Assembly (NCBI GenBank): GCA_910592205.1
Contig: CAJVPJ010000112.1
Coordinates: 1 to 43,600, forward strand
Direction: 5' to 3'
DNA from: Paraglomus occultum
Taxonomy: Eukaryota > Glomeromycota > Glomeromycetes > Paraglomerales > Paraglomeraceae
Length of the DNA: 43,600 bases
A program made the position numbers and the translations under genes. Positions 22,140-33,400 of the stretch are shown here, in pieces (the stretch's first letter is position 1; every line of letters starts with the position of its first letter). The notes beneath the pieces are model-generated. The model was not told where the DNA came from. It did not search any database and saw only the letters and a program-made list of their open reading frames with translations.

Positions 22140-22690
22140 ATTGTGGAACACTATCCCACTCCACCATAAACTGCGATATTTTTTGGTTGTCGTTTCTCAT
22201 TCTCTCTTTAACAATGCCCACAAGTTTTTGATAGATCGGGACTTTAGCGGGCTAGTCCATAACGGTCGAAACATTCTTCTGAAGAAATTCTTTGGCTATT
22301 TGCTCGTATGTTTCGGATCGTTACCCTGTTAGAGTCGCCACTTTTTACTGAGCATCAGGAAGATGTTTTTTAATGACATCAACATAAAATTGACCGGTCA
22401 TGTTTTCACGAAAACAAAAGAGACTGGTTTTCCCTTTAATACAGAACCGCCCCAGGCATCAAGTCTGATTCGTTCTTTAGGGATGGTTTATACCAGTACT
22501 CTATTGTGTTCCGAAACAACCAAATCGATAAAAAGTGTGCCAGTGGACGTTTTTGTCATATCCGAGATGCCGCAAAACTGTTACATAAGAGACATCTATA
22601 CCATTTAGTAACAGTTTATTGGCCAATGTTCTCGACGATATTAATATTGCCAATTCCGTCAATCGGGATACGTTGAATTTCAGCAGCAAA
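22140..22690 (-). pseudogene. decayed Tc1/mariner-type transposase
   Basis: Reading the minus strand and following frame changes, transposase segments appear in order: a helix-turn-helix part (SRTLANKLLLNGIDVSYVTVLRHLGY) near 22640-22550, a middle part (GKTSLFCF, MTGQFYVDVIKKHL) near 22450-22360, the conserved NDPKHTSK near 22320, and a Tc1-like end (VSTVMD, PAK, VGIVKERM) near 22270-22200. Stops and frameshifts lie between them. The order and motifs fit a Tc1-family DDE transposase; the copy is dead. Terminal inverted repeats were not found. Confidence 0.75.
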
Positions 22691-23879
22691 TTGGTTTATT
22701 GTATTCGCGTTTATTGAGACAAGAGATAAACTAAAACAGATCGTCAGTAGTAAACAAAGTAAGTTAGTAATAGATGAGGCAAATATGGTTAAGTAGCACT
22801 TTAATTTAATCTTGTATGACTTTTTAATTTCATCGCTGATTGTCCAAAGACTTTTGTAATACACTTGGGGATTTGAAAATCGAGTATTTTAATTTATCCG
22901 ATCTTGAATAATCCGGCTGTAATAGTAAAGTTCAGAGTTTTTGAAAGAGTCATCCAAAAATACACGCTTATTATCGCTATTGGTCGTAACTCAAAATTAT
23001 CTGAAATTTAACGGAATAAATACTCGATTATGGGAATTTACGACTCACCAGCGAAGTTTTGTTTTATGATTGATATCGCTAAACTCTCCAAAGTTTGCGG
23101 TTTTAATGAAAATGATCTGCAGAAAAAACTTCGAATATTAATAAGGCTTCTCATATGGGGCATCGCAACAAAACCAGACAAAATGAAAGCAGCTGATGTA
23201 GCTGAAAACTAAACTGATTGATCTGATGACATTTTTGTGAGGCTTTGGCTTGGCAGCTAGGTTGTCACGCTGTAAACAGTAAAACCAAAATGATATAGCA
23301 TTCTGGCTAATATATTCATGGTGGCAACTATTAATTAAGAAATTTAACATCTGTTTATAAAATTTAATCTTATTATTGTATTTATTATAGTATATATACA
23401 GCCTACATCCAATTGTATTCATCAATATCTTCGACTAGCTCGACTATCTCGTTAGTTATTATTTTTTGTAGAATCGTCAAAATTGCTAACGTCTATCCGA
23501 TAATGTTAATGTAATCGCCCGAACCGCAATTATTTAGCAGCTCTCTTAAATTTTGACATTTTCAATTATTCTAAAGATTCTTTATTATTACAAACACTAT
23601 TATTGACTAAAGGTCTCTCTGCTTATTGCGACTGCTTGTGATAACCATTCTTGTCCTTAGTATTAGCCACAAATTCGCTAGCAAGGTTAGTAGAAATTAC
23701 AATAAGAACTGGTCAATGAATTCATGTTAAAAAAGTATTTCGAAATGATGTTGGACAAAAATAACTTTGAAGCGCAAACGTATACGCGTATGTCGAATGA
23801 GACTACATACCACAAATTACTAATTGTCTTTCACAGCATTTTTCGGAGAGCTGATATATTATTATAAAAAGTATTCCAA

Positions 23880-24008
23880 CTTTAAAACCTTTCGAGGCGT
23901 TTTTATGACAAACCAACCAGTAAATTTGTAAAGCATGTCGCAATAAACATGATTACTGCCAGATTTCAAAAAAAAAACGCCTATACGTTAAGCTGAAAGG
24001 TTTTAAAG
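23880..24008. repeat. 129-bp inverted-repeat (hairpin) element
   Basis: CTTTAAAACCTTTC (23880-23893) is matched exactly, inverted, by GAAAGGTTTTAAAG (23995-24008). Just inside, AGGCGTTTTT (23895-23904) is matched by AAAAACGCCT (23973-23982). The two paired blocks are separated by 12 extra bases on the right arm. The structure resembles a small MITE or the fused ends of a larger element. Confidence 0.7.
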
Positions 24009-24246
24009 GCAGGTAGTTTTATGTCGAGTATAGAGTGATGCACCATATGTTTACTGTTTGCTTCACTGATGGTTGATAGTAATTCTGTAATTTCGTCCAA
24101 TCGTTTATTAACCGATGACATCCCCTTTTGTCCGACATTAAATTTAGAGCACCCAATCATCTACATTCTATGTAAATCACATGAAACTCACGCACGCGCA
24201 TTTATATTTAGGCTTAGCTACGTTGCAAGTTCAATCGCGTCGCGTT

Positions 24247-27042
24247 ATGTCTAATATAAGAGAAAATTATTTTAAAGAGGCCAAACTGTCAGATTGGTCA
24301 CTTATCAGTTTTTTGAGGTGGAGATCCCAGTCACCTGCTATTTTAAACATGTCAATTGAGAACAGCGCCTGGAAGAAAATGGTCGAACATGTTGCTGCTA
24401 ACTCTGATGTATATGGAAAATATGCATCGCGAAAAGCTCACAAATTGGCATCTTCATTTAAGGTGAAAACGTTTTATTATATTTTTAACAATATATAATA
24501 TAGTGTATGCTTGGAAACTGTTGAAAGAGCCTTGATCTATGATCCCATGGATCTTGGTAGGATGCCACAGTCTATTGCTGGACACATTTGGGTGGTCGTC
24601 GAGCCAGTCCCATATGATAGGTCCCTGAGCCTCGTTCAGTTCGGTCAACAGTGTAGTGATAGGCCATGAGTTTTATCTCTTGGTAGGATGCCTCAGTCTA
24701 TTGCTGGACACATTTGGGTGGTCGTCGAGCCAGTCCCATATGATAGGTCCCTGAGCCTCGTCCAGTCTGTCACTGCATCCAAGCATACAGTTGTTATTGA
24801 TTCAGAGTTATTAACCACATTACTTGAATGCTAGGATGACAAAGATTCGGAAGAAGTACAGAAGTTCTGGGAACAACAAAGAATCTCCAAACTCGATCAT
24901 CAGTTGGAGGCCGTATCAAAAGAAACCAAATTACAAATGGCCATTGCAGATGTGAGTTTTTATTCTGTCTTGTGTATTAATTGCTTATTACAAACAGATT
25001 ATGTAGATTGACATTTTCTATTAGCTCAAATATATTGCCAACAAATCTGAAGAAGCGACAATTCATTCTGAGCTTATTGGAGAAAGACGACATCAAATTT
25101 TGGAAAGTGGACTGAGACCAAAGGTAATTAATGATGCCCTGTACAAGAACTATCCATAAAAATATAATGTAAATTGTTATTTTACATATGCTTTATTGCA
25201 TTTTTGTAGAACTATCGTGATGAGATTGACAGCTTTTTTCAAAGCCCTCCTGAAGGAAGAAGTAATGAAGAAGGCAAGGTATGATATTCATGTTAAATGA
25301 ATTTGTGCTTATCATTATTTATAGCAGATAGCATCAGAGGCATTTTTTATCTTGCTTTCACTCTTTGTAAATGAATCACCAGGTGGAAAAGCATATCCAT
25401 AAGGGAGATGAGTTGTCCTGTTGCTCCAATTGTGGTATGGAGGTAAGCATGTTTAAATTCAGTTCTTGCAATGAATAAAAAGAATTTACTTTTTTTTTAT
25501 TATTTAGATTAATATTTCTGGATCTGTGAGAATGTGTCCATACTGTAGAGGAGATATTGTGAATGGGTCAGTTTCTGAAGAACTTGATTATGAGATGGAT
25601 GAGGAAAGTGATACAGATAATGAGGACGAAGAAGATAATAGTCCTCCAAAAGTTGATAAAGTTGCCTTCCGTGAAGCTCATGGTGCTATTCCACATTACT
25701 CAAAGTTACGATTAAGCACAGGTAAAATAGTAGAAGATGTTCTTTTTGAATTTGCAAAAGATCTGGATTATGAACAGTAAGTCTTTTGAAATTTAAATTC
25801 TTGTTCATGTCATTTATGATACTGACATATTATTAGCCATGCCCATTCGTACATCGTGAACTGTGATGATCAGAATATAAAAGCTTTGTTCACCAATGCG
25901 GAATGGGAAGAATTAACTAAAGATAGAATTAGGATTCCCCCTGTTCCGAACGAAATTGTAAAAGAAATGGCAAGATATGGGAAAAAAACTTTAGAAGAAC
26001 TACGCACAATTGTAATGACGACGTATCTTAAAGATGAAGAAAAATATGATATCCGTAAACATTACGATAAAGAATGGATTCAGGTGGCTATGCGCGCGCT
26101 ATGTAATTTATATGAAAATACGGATTCCCCGATGATAAGAAACCAATATGAAGACTGGTACACGGTTGCAATTTTTGGATCATGCATCGATTTCTGTGTT
26201 AGGGACACACAACTAGGAACGGACATTAAGAGGTTTTTAACTGTTCCATCAACATGAACGTTCAATTTCGCGTCCTTCTAACGGTTTATTTCTCACTTTT
26301 TATAGAACAGATGCCCCGTCGGTCAGTAGTGCGAACAGGAAAAACCGCGGCCGGCAAGCAAATACGCGCACAAGAAAGCTTACCGGCCGCAAAATCGACG
26401 GGATAATTTATAGCATCAATAGAAAACTTGAAATGGGGGTTATCGAAGCCGCGAAATCTTTCTTGGGCGTTTCGGACCGGAAATACCTTCTCGAGGCGTT
26501 CAAGATGCCAAAAACTCTCCGGGACATGTATACTGATATGATGATTGCCGTAAACTATGAACGAGAAAAAGCAGACAGATTACAGGTGGTTGGAATCTTA
26601 CATCTTGGGCTGTGGATCCAATTTGTAAGATTGTGGCGTGCAGGTGGTTCTGTTTGTATTTTTCGAAAAGACCCGAGATCATTCAATGTAGATGGCAAGT
26701 TCTCGAAAGAAGGAGTAAGATCTTTTCTTAAACTTTTAATAGCAATTTATCAATACAAGGTAAGGAAAGCTTATTGTCGTAATATTATTTTGTTTCTATT
26801 CAGCCTTCTGATCGTTTCTACAGTTGATTATTAAGGATAACCTACAAGTCTTGAATGTTTTGGGTAAAAATAACAATGATAATGGATCAGATGATGACCT
26901 GGAAAATGAATTGATGGAAGCTAGCCGAAGTTCTACACCGCCACCCACATCTAGAATTGGATTTTTTGCTGATAACACCAAGACCCCAAGGAAGTTAAGG
27001 AAGAAAAAGCCGGTAAAAAAGAGAAGATTGAATAAGGACTAA
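24247..27042 (+). CDS. zinc-ribbon protein, probably lineage-specific family
   Basis: Nine exons: 24247-24462, 24835-24951, 25025-25123, 25210-25278, 25383-25442, 25508-25776, 25837-26232, 26306-26759, 26824-27042; about 632 residues (654 if the ATG at 24181 is used). After a helical charged N-terminus comes a zinc ribbon (C181-x2-C184 in exon 5, C197-x2-C200 in exon 6), an acidic stretch (DEESDTDNEDEED), a helical middle domain (EWEELTKDRIRIPPVP, IRKHYDKEWIQVAMRAL), then RTRKLTGRKIDGIIYS...LEMGVIEAAKSF and a long helical tail ending in a basic, NLS-like TPRKLRKKKPVKKRR. The D-G...E-x-G-V-x-E pattern recalls PD-(D/E)XK-like domains of Mucoromycota expansions, but that is a guess. The exon 7 donor (aagag|gttttt) is weak though frame-consistent. 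Likely nuclear. Confidence 0.8.
24552..24766 (-). repeat. two near-identical 89-bp units in an intron, open on the minus strand
   Basis: Units 24552-24640 and 24678-24766 differ at only two positions and are 126 bp apart, in intron 1 of the zinc-ribbon gene. On the minus strand each unit encodes the same peptide (EAQGPIIWDWLDDHPNVSSN). On the plus strand each unit has a stop. The parent gene or element is not recognised. Confidence 0.85.
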
Positions 27043-27412
27043 ATTACATAGCTAATATTTCGCGATGAATGATCAACTCCTTTATGACGAAAATTGTACA
27101 GTATGCCTTTTATTAGAAAAACGTTACTTAATAAAATCATAAAGGATATTGTTTCCGCGACTGCTGACAAAATAATTTTCGATTTTTTTCCTTACAATAT
27201 TTAGCGTGAAATCACATTTTTCAATTTAATAAATATATTAATTAATATTAATAATATGGCGTCTTACTAAACGCCAATCGGAGTCTAAATGTATTCTCAA
27301 GGGACTGGAATTAACCCTTTCGAGAAAATAATGAATTACTATTTTACATTGTTACGTTTAAGGATATACGGATTTTTTTACGATTGTCCATTTTTGAACA
27401 CAAACTATCAGA
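27043..27412. other. 370-bp convergent intergenic gap
   Basis: Lies between the 3' ends of the zinc-ribbon gene (+) and FMP27 (-). AT-rich, with a TTAATTAATATTAATAATAT tract near 27238-27256; no further feature seen. Confidence 0.5.
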
Positions 27413-30400
27413 TTATTTATGATGGTGAATGCCCGAATATAGTTTTCCCAATAAAAGTTTTCTCTTAGTCTCGAATTCAGCATCATCAGGTGTATGCTGA
27501 TGAGACGCCGAAGATGAGGTACTGCTAGATAATTGTGAGATCATAGTGGAGTTACTGATTCTGCGTGCATGTTTTCTATTTACTTCTCTGCTTTCATTCT
27601 TGCTTTTCCTATAAATAAGATTGTTTCTCGAGTTAATAACATATTCTATCTCTTTTCATATTGAATTACGTTATTTCACTCACTTCAATAGGTGATGTCT
27701 AGTTGGCTTTTTTTCCAAGCTCTCGTTACTTGTAACAGATCCCTTATCCGATGCTTCCTCTGCTCCCGACATTGAGTCTTGACCTAACAGCAACTCTTCA
27801 GTCGCGTTATTCAGATCAGAGGACGTACTCTCGTTCATATTGCCAGTTACATTTGAATCAGAATCGGTGTTTGGTTTTGGCCTGCGTAACTTGGCATTTA
27901 TTAATTCTCCCGTGTTTCGAAGAATGGATCTAATTACATCTGTTAGATAAATTGTCAATCGATTATTGTTAGGAAAATCGGTTAGTGCGTAAAAAATGGG
28001 AATTAAACAGCGACTGCGAAATCTGTGCAGAAGATCTCTGTGTATTCTGACCTTTCTTCAACTGCTCAAAAAAGTCAAGCCATGACCATGTCCTTCCACG
28101 ATATTCTAGCGTTTGCATTTTGAAAACACAATCGTAGAAATCCGTGAGATTAGTTTCTTTCGCCCCCTTGTATTGCAAAACAATAAATTAGTATATGAAA
28201 AGGCGTGCGTGTTTATTCAAATGCTTGGGGGTAAACATATTCTTACCTGATAACTGATATTGCACACCACATCTGGTATTTTTATGTACACAAATGTCTT
28301 ATTATTTGTAGCCCGTGTTCTCATCAACTCCAGTTCGTCAGTTACAGTACTACTATAATCAGGGTTACTCTGAATTTTAGATCTCTTATTGCTGCTTGTA
28401 TGCGCAGTACTAGCCGTAGAAGCTGTCCCATCTTCTGATGCCACAAGCGTCTCTGATTCGCTTGAGACCATCGCCTCGTTAACAGATACTACATCATCCC
28501 TAATAAATTTTGGCGGCTTTCCAACGGCTTCCGTTGATTCTTCTGAATTACGCCGCGATTGTATTGGCGTTGAGTTTTGACGTTGTGTCAATGTATCATG
28601 ATCTGACAAACCGTTTTTCGTAGACATTGAACCTAATGCTGATGGAACTGACTGCATTGTATTATTAGCAGAGCTCGTATCTTCTGCCTTGCGTTTTGAG
28701 GGAAATATATACAGCATTAATTGTTTACCAACATCGTATTGCATCTGAAACTTTAAAGGAAATAAATTAATTTCAAAATGTTCAACAACGGCTATTCCAG
28801 CTATCGGGTCCGTCTCTCTCCAATATACACGCAACATCTTGTGTCGACTGAAATTTGTAACTCTTTTTTGATCCGTGACGTACGGACGTATTAATTCTGT
28901 GAATATTGGGTTCTTCAATCTATTAATTACACGCATACTATCAACTTCCAACGTGTTAGCACTCGAATGATCTTCTTTAGTCATCCATACAAAATGCGCA
29001 TTAGCCAGTCCCCACTCACAGAATGGCTCACTATCATCTAGTTGCATTATCCATTCAACTTCGTCGGCCGCTGCGATAAGCTTTAGCGCGGTATTACCAT
29101 CAAATTTTTCCTTTTGATTCTGCGACGCTGTAATCGCTTCCATGAGTAAGTAAAGTTCTTCTTGTGAATCCAACAACTCAGCGTTGACCTCTAACAATTT
29201 CTTAAAAGAGTCTTCACTGGAAATATTTGAGTTCAGCAATAACTGATGTTTTAACTCTTCCAGCTGTCTTATGTCCTCCTGCAACGTGGCCACCATCTCG
29301 GCCGCTCCTGTCAAATCATCCAAATCAGCTGTATATAAAATAGTATCTAGTTTATCCGCTCGCTTTTTCTTAGCTGGCTCACGGTACATCAACAGATCAG
29401 ACACAACATTGTAGAAGACGCCGTATTGATCTGAAGTTGCGGAAAACTTAAACTTGGGAAAATTGATAAGCCACGAGTCCATTCTTTTTGCGTTTTCATC
29501 ATTTTTCAGATATGTAGGCTGATTTTCACGATATGCATCATCAAGCTGACTATCTTTTATTCGGAGATGGTTGAACTTGTCGTACTGCATGGTGGCTGAT
29601 GTCCTCTTCACAATTTGCTGAAACGGATGCAAGCTTCTTTCAGACCAGAGGAAGGCTTCAACGGGAAGCCATACAGGCCAGTTGTCTTCGTTTTCGCCGC
29701 CATAATTGTTTGCTGCAAGCATTCGCGATAAATCAGACTGAAAGTGTTTCTTAAACACTGTAAAAAACTGAGCATTGTCCAAGCCAAATATTGTCTTTGT
29801 TTTAACAACCTCATTTGTAAAATCCCCTTTCAAACGATCATCGAGAATTTGAAACGACTTCAATTGGGCCCTTTCACATGATAGTATAATACTGGCCCAG
29901 AGATCCTTATCGCTCTGAAAGTTGATCTGTGGATTTATCAATTGTATGATATAATTCTTCCAAAGTGAGTACCCGTCAGGAATATCATCAGGCTTTTGAG
30001 CTGGCCTACGGTAATCTTTTCCCGGATCATCTCTTTCAACAATTTGCTCGTTCGGAACAACAAAGTTAGTTTCTTCTTCTCCAACTAGCTTCTTAAGCAA
30101 TTGAGCCGCCTGATGTGCATCGAATCCCGAGTCATCACATCCCGGTGTTGATGGCATTTGAAGAGGAGAAGTAGTTCCATGCTTCTGGTTTTTCTGTAAA
30201 TCGCGAATAAACTTTACCGCCCTCATTGACATATAATATGTGATACCACGGTATTGTTCGATAAGATCCCAAAATTTGTACGTAACATTGCGTACACTAT
30301 TATTCCAAACTAATTGTGCGTTATGAACGACGAACCGATGGCTAAAGTGACCAGCTGGATCAGCCCAGAGAGGAAAATCGAATTCACGGCGATTGTCTTC

Positions 30401-33400
30401 ATCCGTTTCATCACCGTCATCAACGCCATAGTTATTGTTTCTGGGAAAACTTTTCGGTATTCCTTCATCACGTGAAAGCAATTTGCTGTTTTCAAGAATA
30501 AGCTTTTTTTTATCTGATAAGACGCGTAGTAACTCGGTTTTTTCTTTTAGCTAAACGCATAAACCTCGTGTCATTATCAAGCACAAATTGACGTTCTGCA
30601 AAAACAAAAACGAAAAAAAGAAAGCTGACCTCATCGTTCAAATCAAGATTCCCCGGATCCAACATAAGCTTGTTCTCAATGAGCTCATAATTTGTCTGTT
30701 GCTTTGCTATTTCCAATTCTATCTGGTTTAAGCGTTGATTTAAAAGATGCATTTGGATTTCTTTCGTTTCTTTGCATGATGAATATCACAGAAAATATTA
30801 ATTAATATTAGATTGACTGTTTAAAACCTTACGGAAAAGCCCCTTGATGACAAATTTGACCTATAAATACCTCTGCCTCGTCCCATGATACACACGTGCG
30901 TGTCCTGATCAATTTGCGTTGACTTTGCTTTATCTTCTTTCACAATTTGCTTGTAATACATTAGTTGTGGACATTTTAGCAATGGAAATGTTCGTACTCG
31001 CGGTAACACTTCCGGTAATATCCATCCAATCTCCATATAGTCGTCTAAATCAATCCACTCATCGTCCTCTTTGTAACAAACAAAATCTTCATCTTTTCCG
31101 AACGCATCTTCCTGTTTCTCTGATTCATTCTCTTCACATTCACAAGAATCAACACCGTCATCAGTATAGCGTACGACAATACAACGCAAATCTAAATCTT
31201 TAAAATCCATCTCTGCCTCATGCAAAACCATCTCTTTTGATTCCACTTGCTGCTCATCGGCTTCAATGATTTTCTCTTGCACTCGCTGATGTAAATCAAT
31301 AGTAAATTGGTCGATTTTACCTTTAAACCCTAAAAACTGAGTTCGTCCGTCGGCTTGTTCATTGAAAGTTTGATGCTTATAGAAAATACCTAGAGACAAT
31401 GGAGACAAACAAACTTTGTATTTTATCGTTTGTAAGTGATTTATGAGCTTGGGCGATGGCGCTTCTTGGGTTGGAAATAGAGCACCTTGTCGTATAGGAA
31501 TCGAAATCGCAGAATCAAACAATGACAACCATGCAAAAGCATGTTGAAGAGCTTCCGGGCTCAAATGTATTGAATTCCTCAAACGAGTAGTTGACTCTGA
31601 TTTGGCATCGTGAGGATGGACCGAAGTCAAAGGACAAATTACGCTAAAGCTCAAATGAACATAATCAGATCGAAAGCCCTTGAACGAATCATAAGTATTT
31701 CCGTCATGTGAAATAGCATATTCTGGCATCCGCGTAATGACATGATAGTGGGGAATTGATTCCTTTGACAAGCATTGATTACTCCCAAAACATTTGTGAC
31801 AAAGCCCGCTAGCAGTGTCACAATTCTTACGATGAAAATGTCCACCCATACCGTATCGAACACCGCCACCAAGTTTCCCGACAATCTTTAGATAGTTCAT
31901 ATGGCAAAAATCCGACCTGTCATCTGATAGGTTATCACTGTTTGTCGATCCGCTGCTCTTATCCTTTCGATTTTTATACGCATAACTGCTAGGCAATAGA
32001 TCTCCCATGGTAATAATGCGCATCAAGTCAGGAATGGCAAGCGCAAACTCTTCACTATCTATCTGCAAAAATTCTCCCGCATCATTTTCATGGCCCAACC
32101 TTATCTTTACACCCTTTCTCCAGCACAAGGAGAAGCCAGATCCACGTCCGGTGACATTATAAGGATCCCATGTACCTTTACTCAAAAATTGGAGACTGCC
32201 GGTTCCTTCAAAATCAATCGAAATTTGAATGTGAAGCATTAGTCTTATTTTATCCCAAAATCCAATAATAGCGGACGGGTCTGGGTTTGGTTTTGTAAAG
32301 CTTTCAAAGACTCTGGCCACATCAAGGAGTGCGGGTTGTATCGATGGAGTCCAAGTGATTATGAACGGAAGGCACGAATTCACATTAACTTGTAGGCTTG
32401 AGTAAAGCTTAACCGGCGAGCATGTTCTCGGTATAATCAGCGCGTAATTTTCTCCACTCTGATTAAATTGTGCAGGAATTATCTCTACAAAAGTTTTTCT
32501 TACAACCTCGGGGCCTCGAAGTTCCTCGGCAATAACAAAATCTCCGTCAAGAATGAACGAATATGACTTGCAATCGTCGGCTCGACTAACTTTCGGTATG
32601 TGTGTTAGAGGTAGTGGATAATCCCTTATCTCAACCCATGCTTCTTTTAGTTTGCAATTTAAATGCATAGGTATTAGCAAAGTAAACTTGGTATTGAGAG
32701 GTAAGCCTTTCCCTACTATATGCATGTACCGAGGCAATTCATCAAGAGAAAACGACGGTTTCGAGACGGTTAAAAATAACTTGGCGATAGTGACTTTTAA
32801 TAATGCGGGGTGCGACGATATTTCCGTTGTCTGTATCGGAAGCGTATCATCGGCTAATTTCGAATGACCAGAAGACGTCGAAGTTTGAGTAACATAAGCG
32901 TTTCTAATCTTTTTGATCCAGTTTTTTGCATTGTATTCATTAAGCGTTCTACGTGCTTGCTCAATGCCGATTTTTGCATGATGTGAAGGAGCAGGACGAA
33001 AGGTCACTCTGGATCGCTTCGGTTGTATAATTTCTGGTTCTGTTACGTTATCAGAATCCGTGTCACGCGAAGGGTCTGTTAACGGATAGGTTCGATCGAA
33101 TATACTATTTTCATCGGTCGCGGCTTCTGCCTTTTTTAATCGTTTCCGCATTTCATGATTCCTGATTGCTGCTACTTTGGCATCAAACGCTACTTCCCTT
33201 TCTAGGCGAGCCCGTTGTTCATCGCGGCCGACCTTCCAGTTTAGTGATAAGCGGCCCTCAAAAGGATCATCATCAATCTGAAAAGTAAATATACTGACTT
33301 TAAGCTGACACGTAAACAGTTCTTTCGGCCCTTCTTCTTCCGCTTCAAGTGAAAAGTCATGTTTGCCCGCCAAAAGTCTCTCGTGTAGCTGCTTAATCGA

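Larger units (their letters stand above)
21800..24246. other. intergenic region with transposon debris
   Basis: Besides the Tc1-type relic (22140-22690) and the hairpin repeat (23880-24008), no gene is recognised. Short AT-rich open frames such as 23030-23212 lack recognisable motifs. The end of the region is upstream sequence of the zinc-ribbon gene. Confidence 0.45.

Noticed and set aside
30551-30629. Open frame continuing through the second FMP27 intron (ERQFVLDND...)
   Set aside because: It looks coding but shifts out of frame; the 79-nt intron gives a clean coiled coil (NDE then LKEKTELL).
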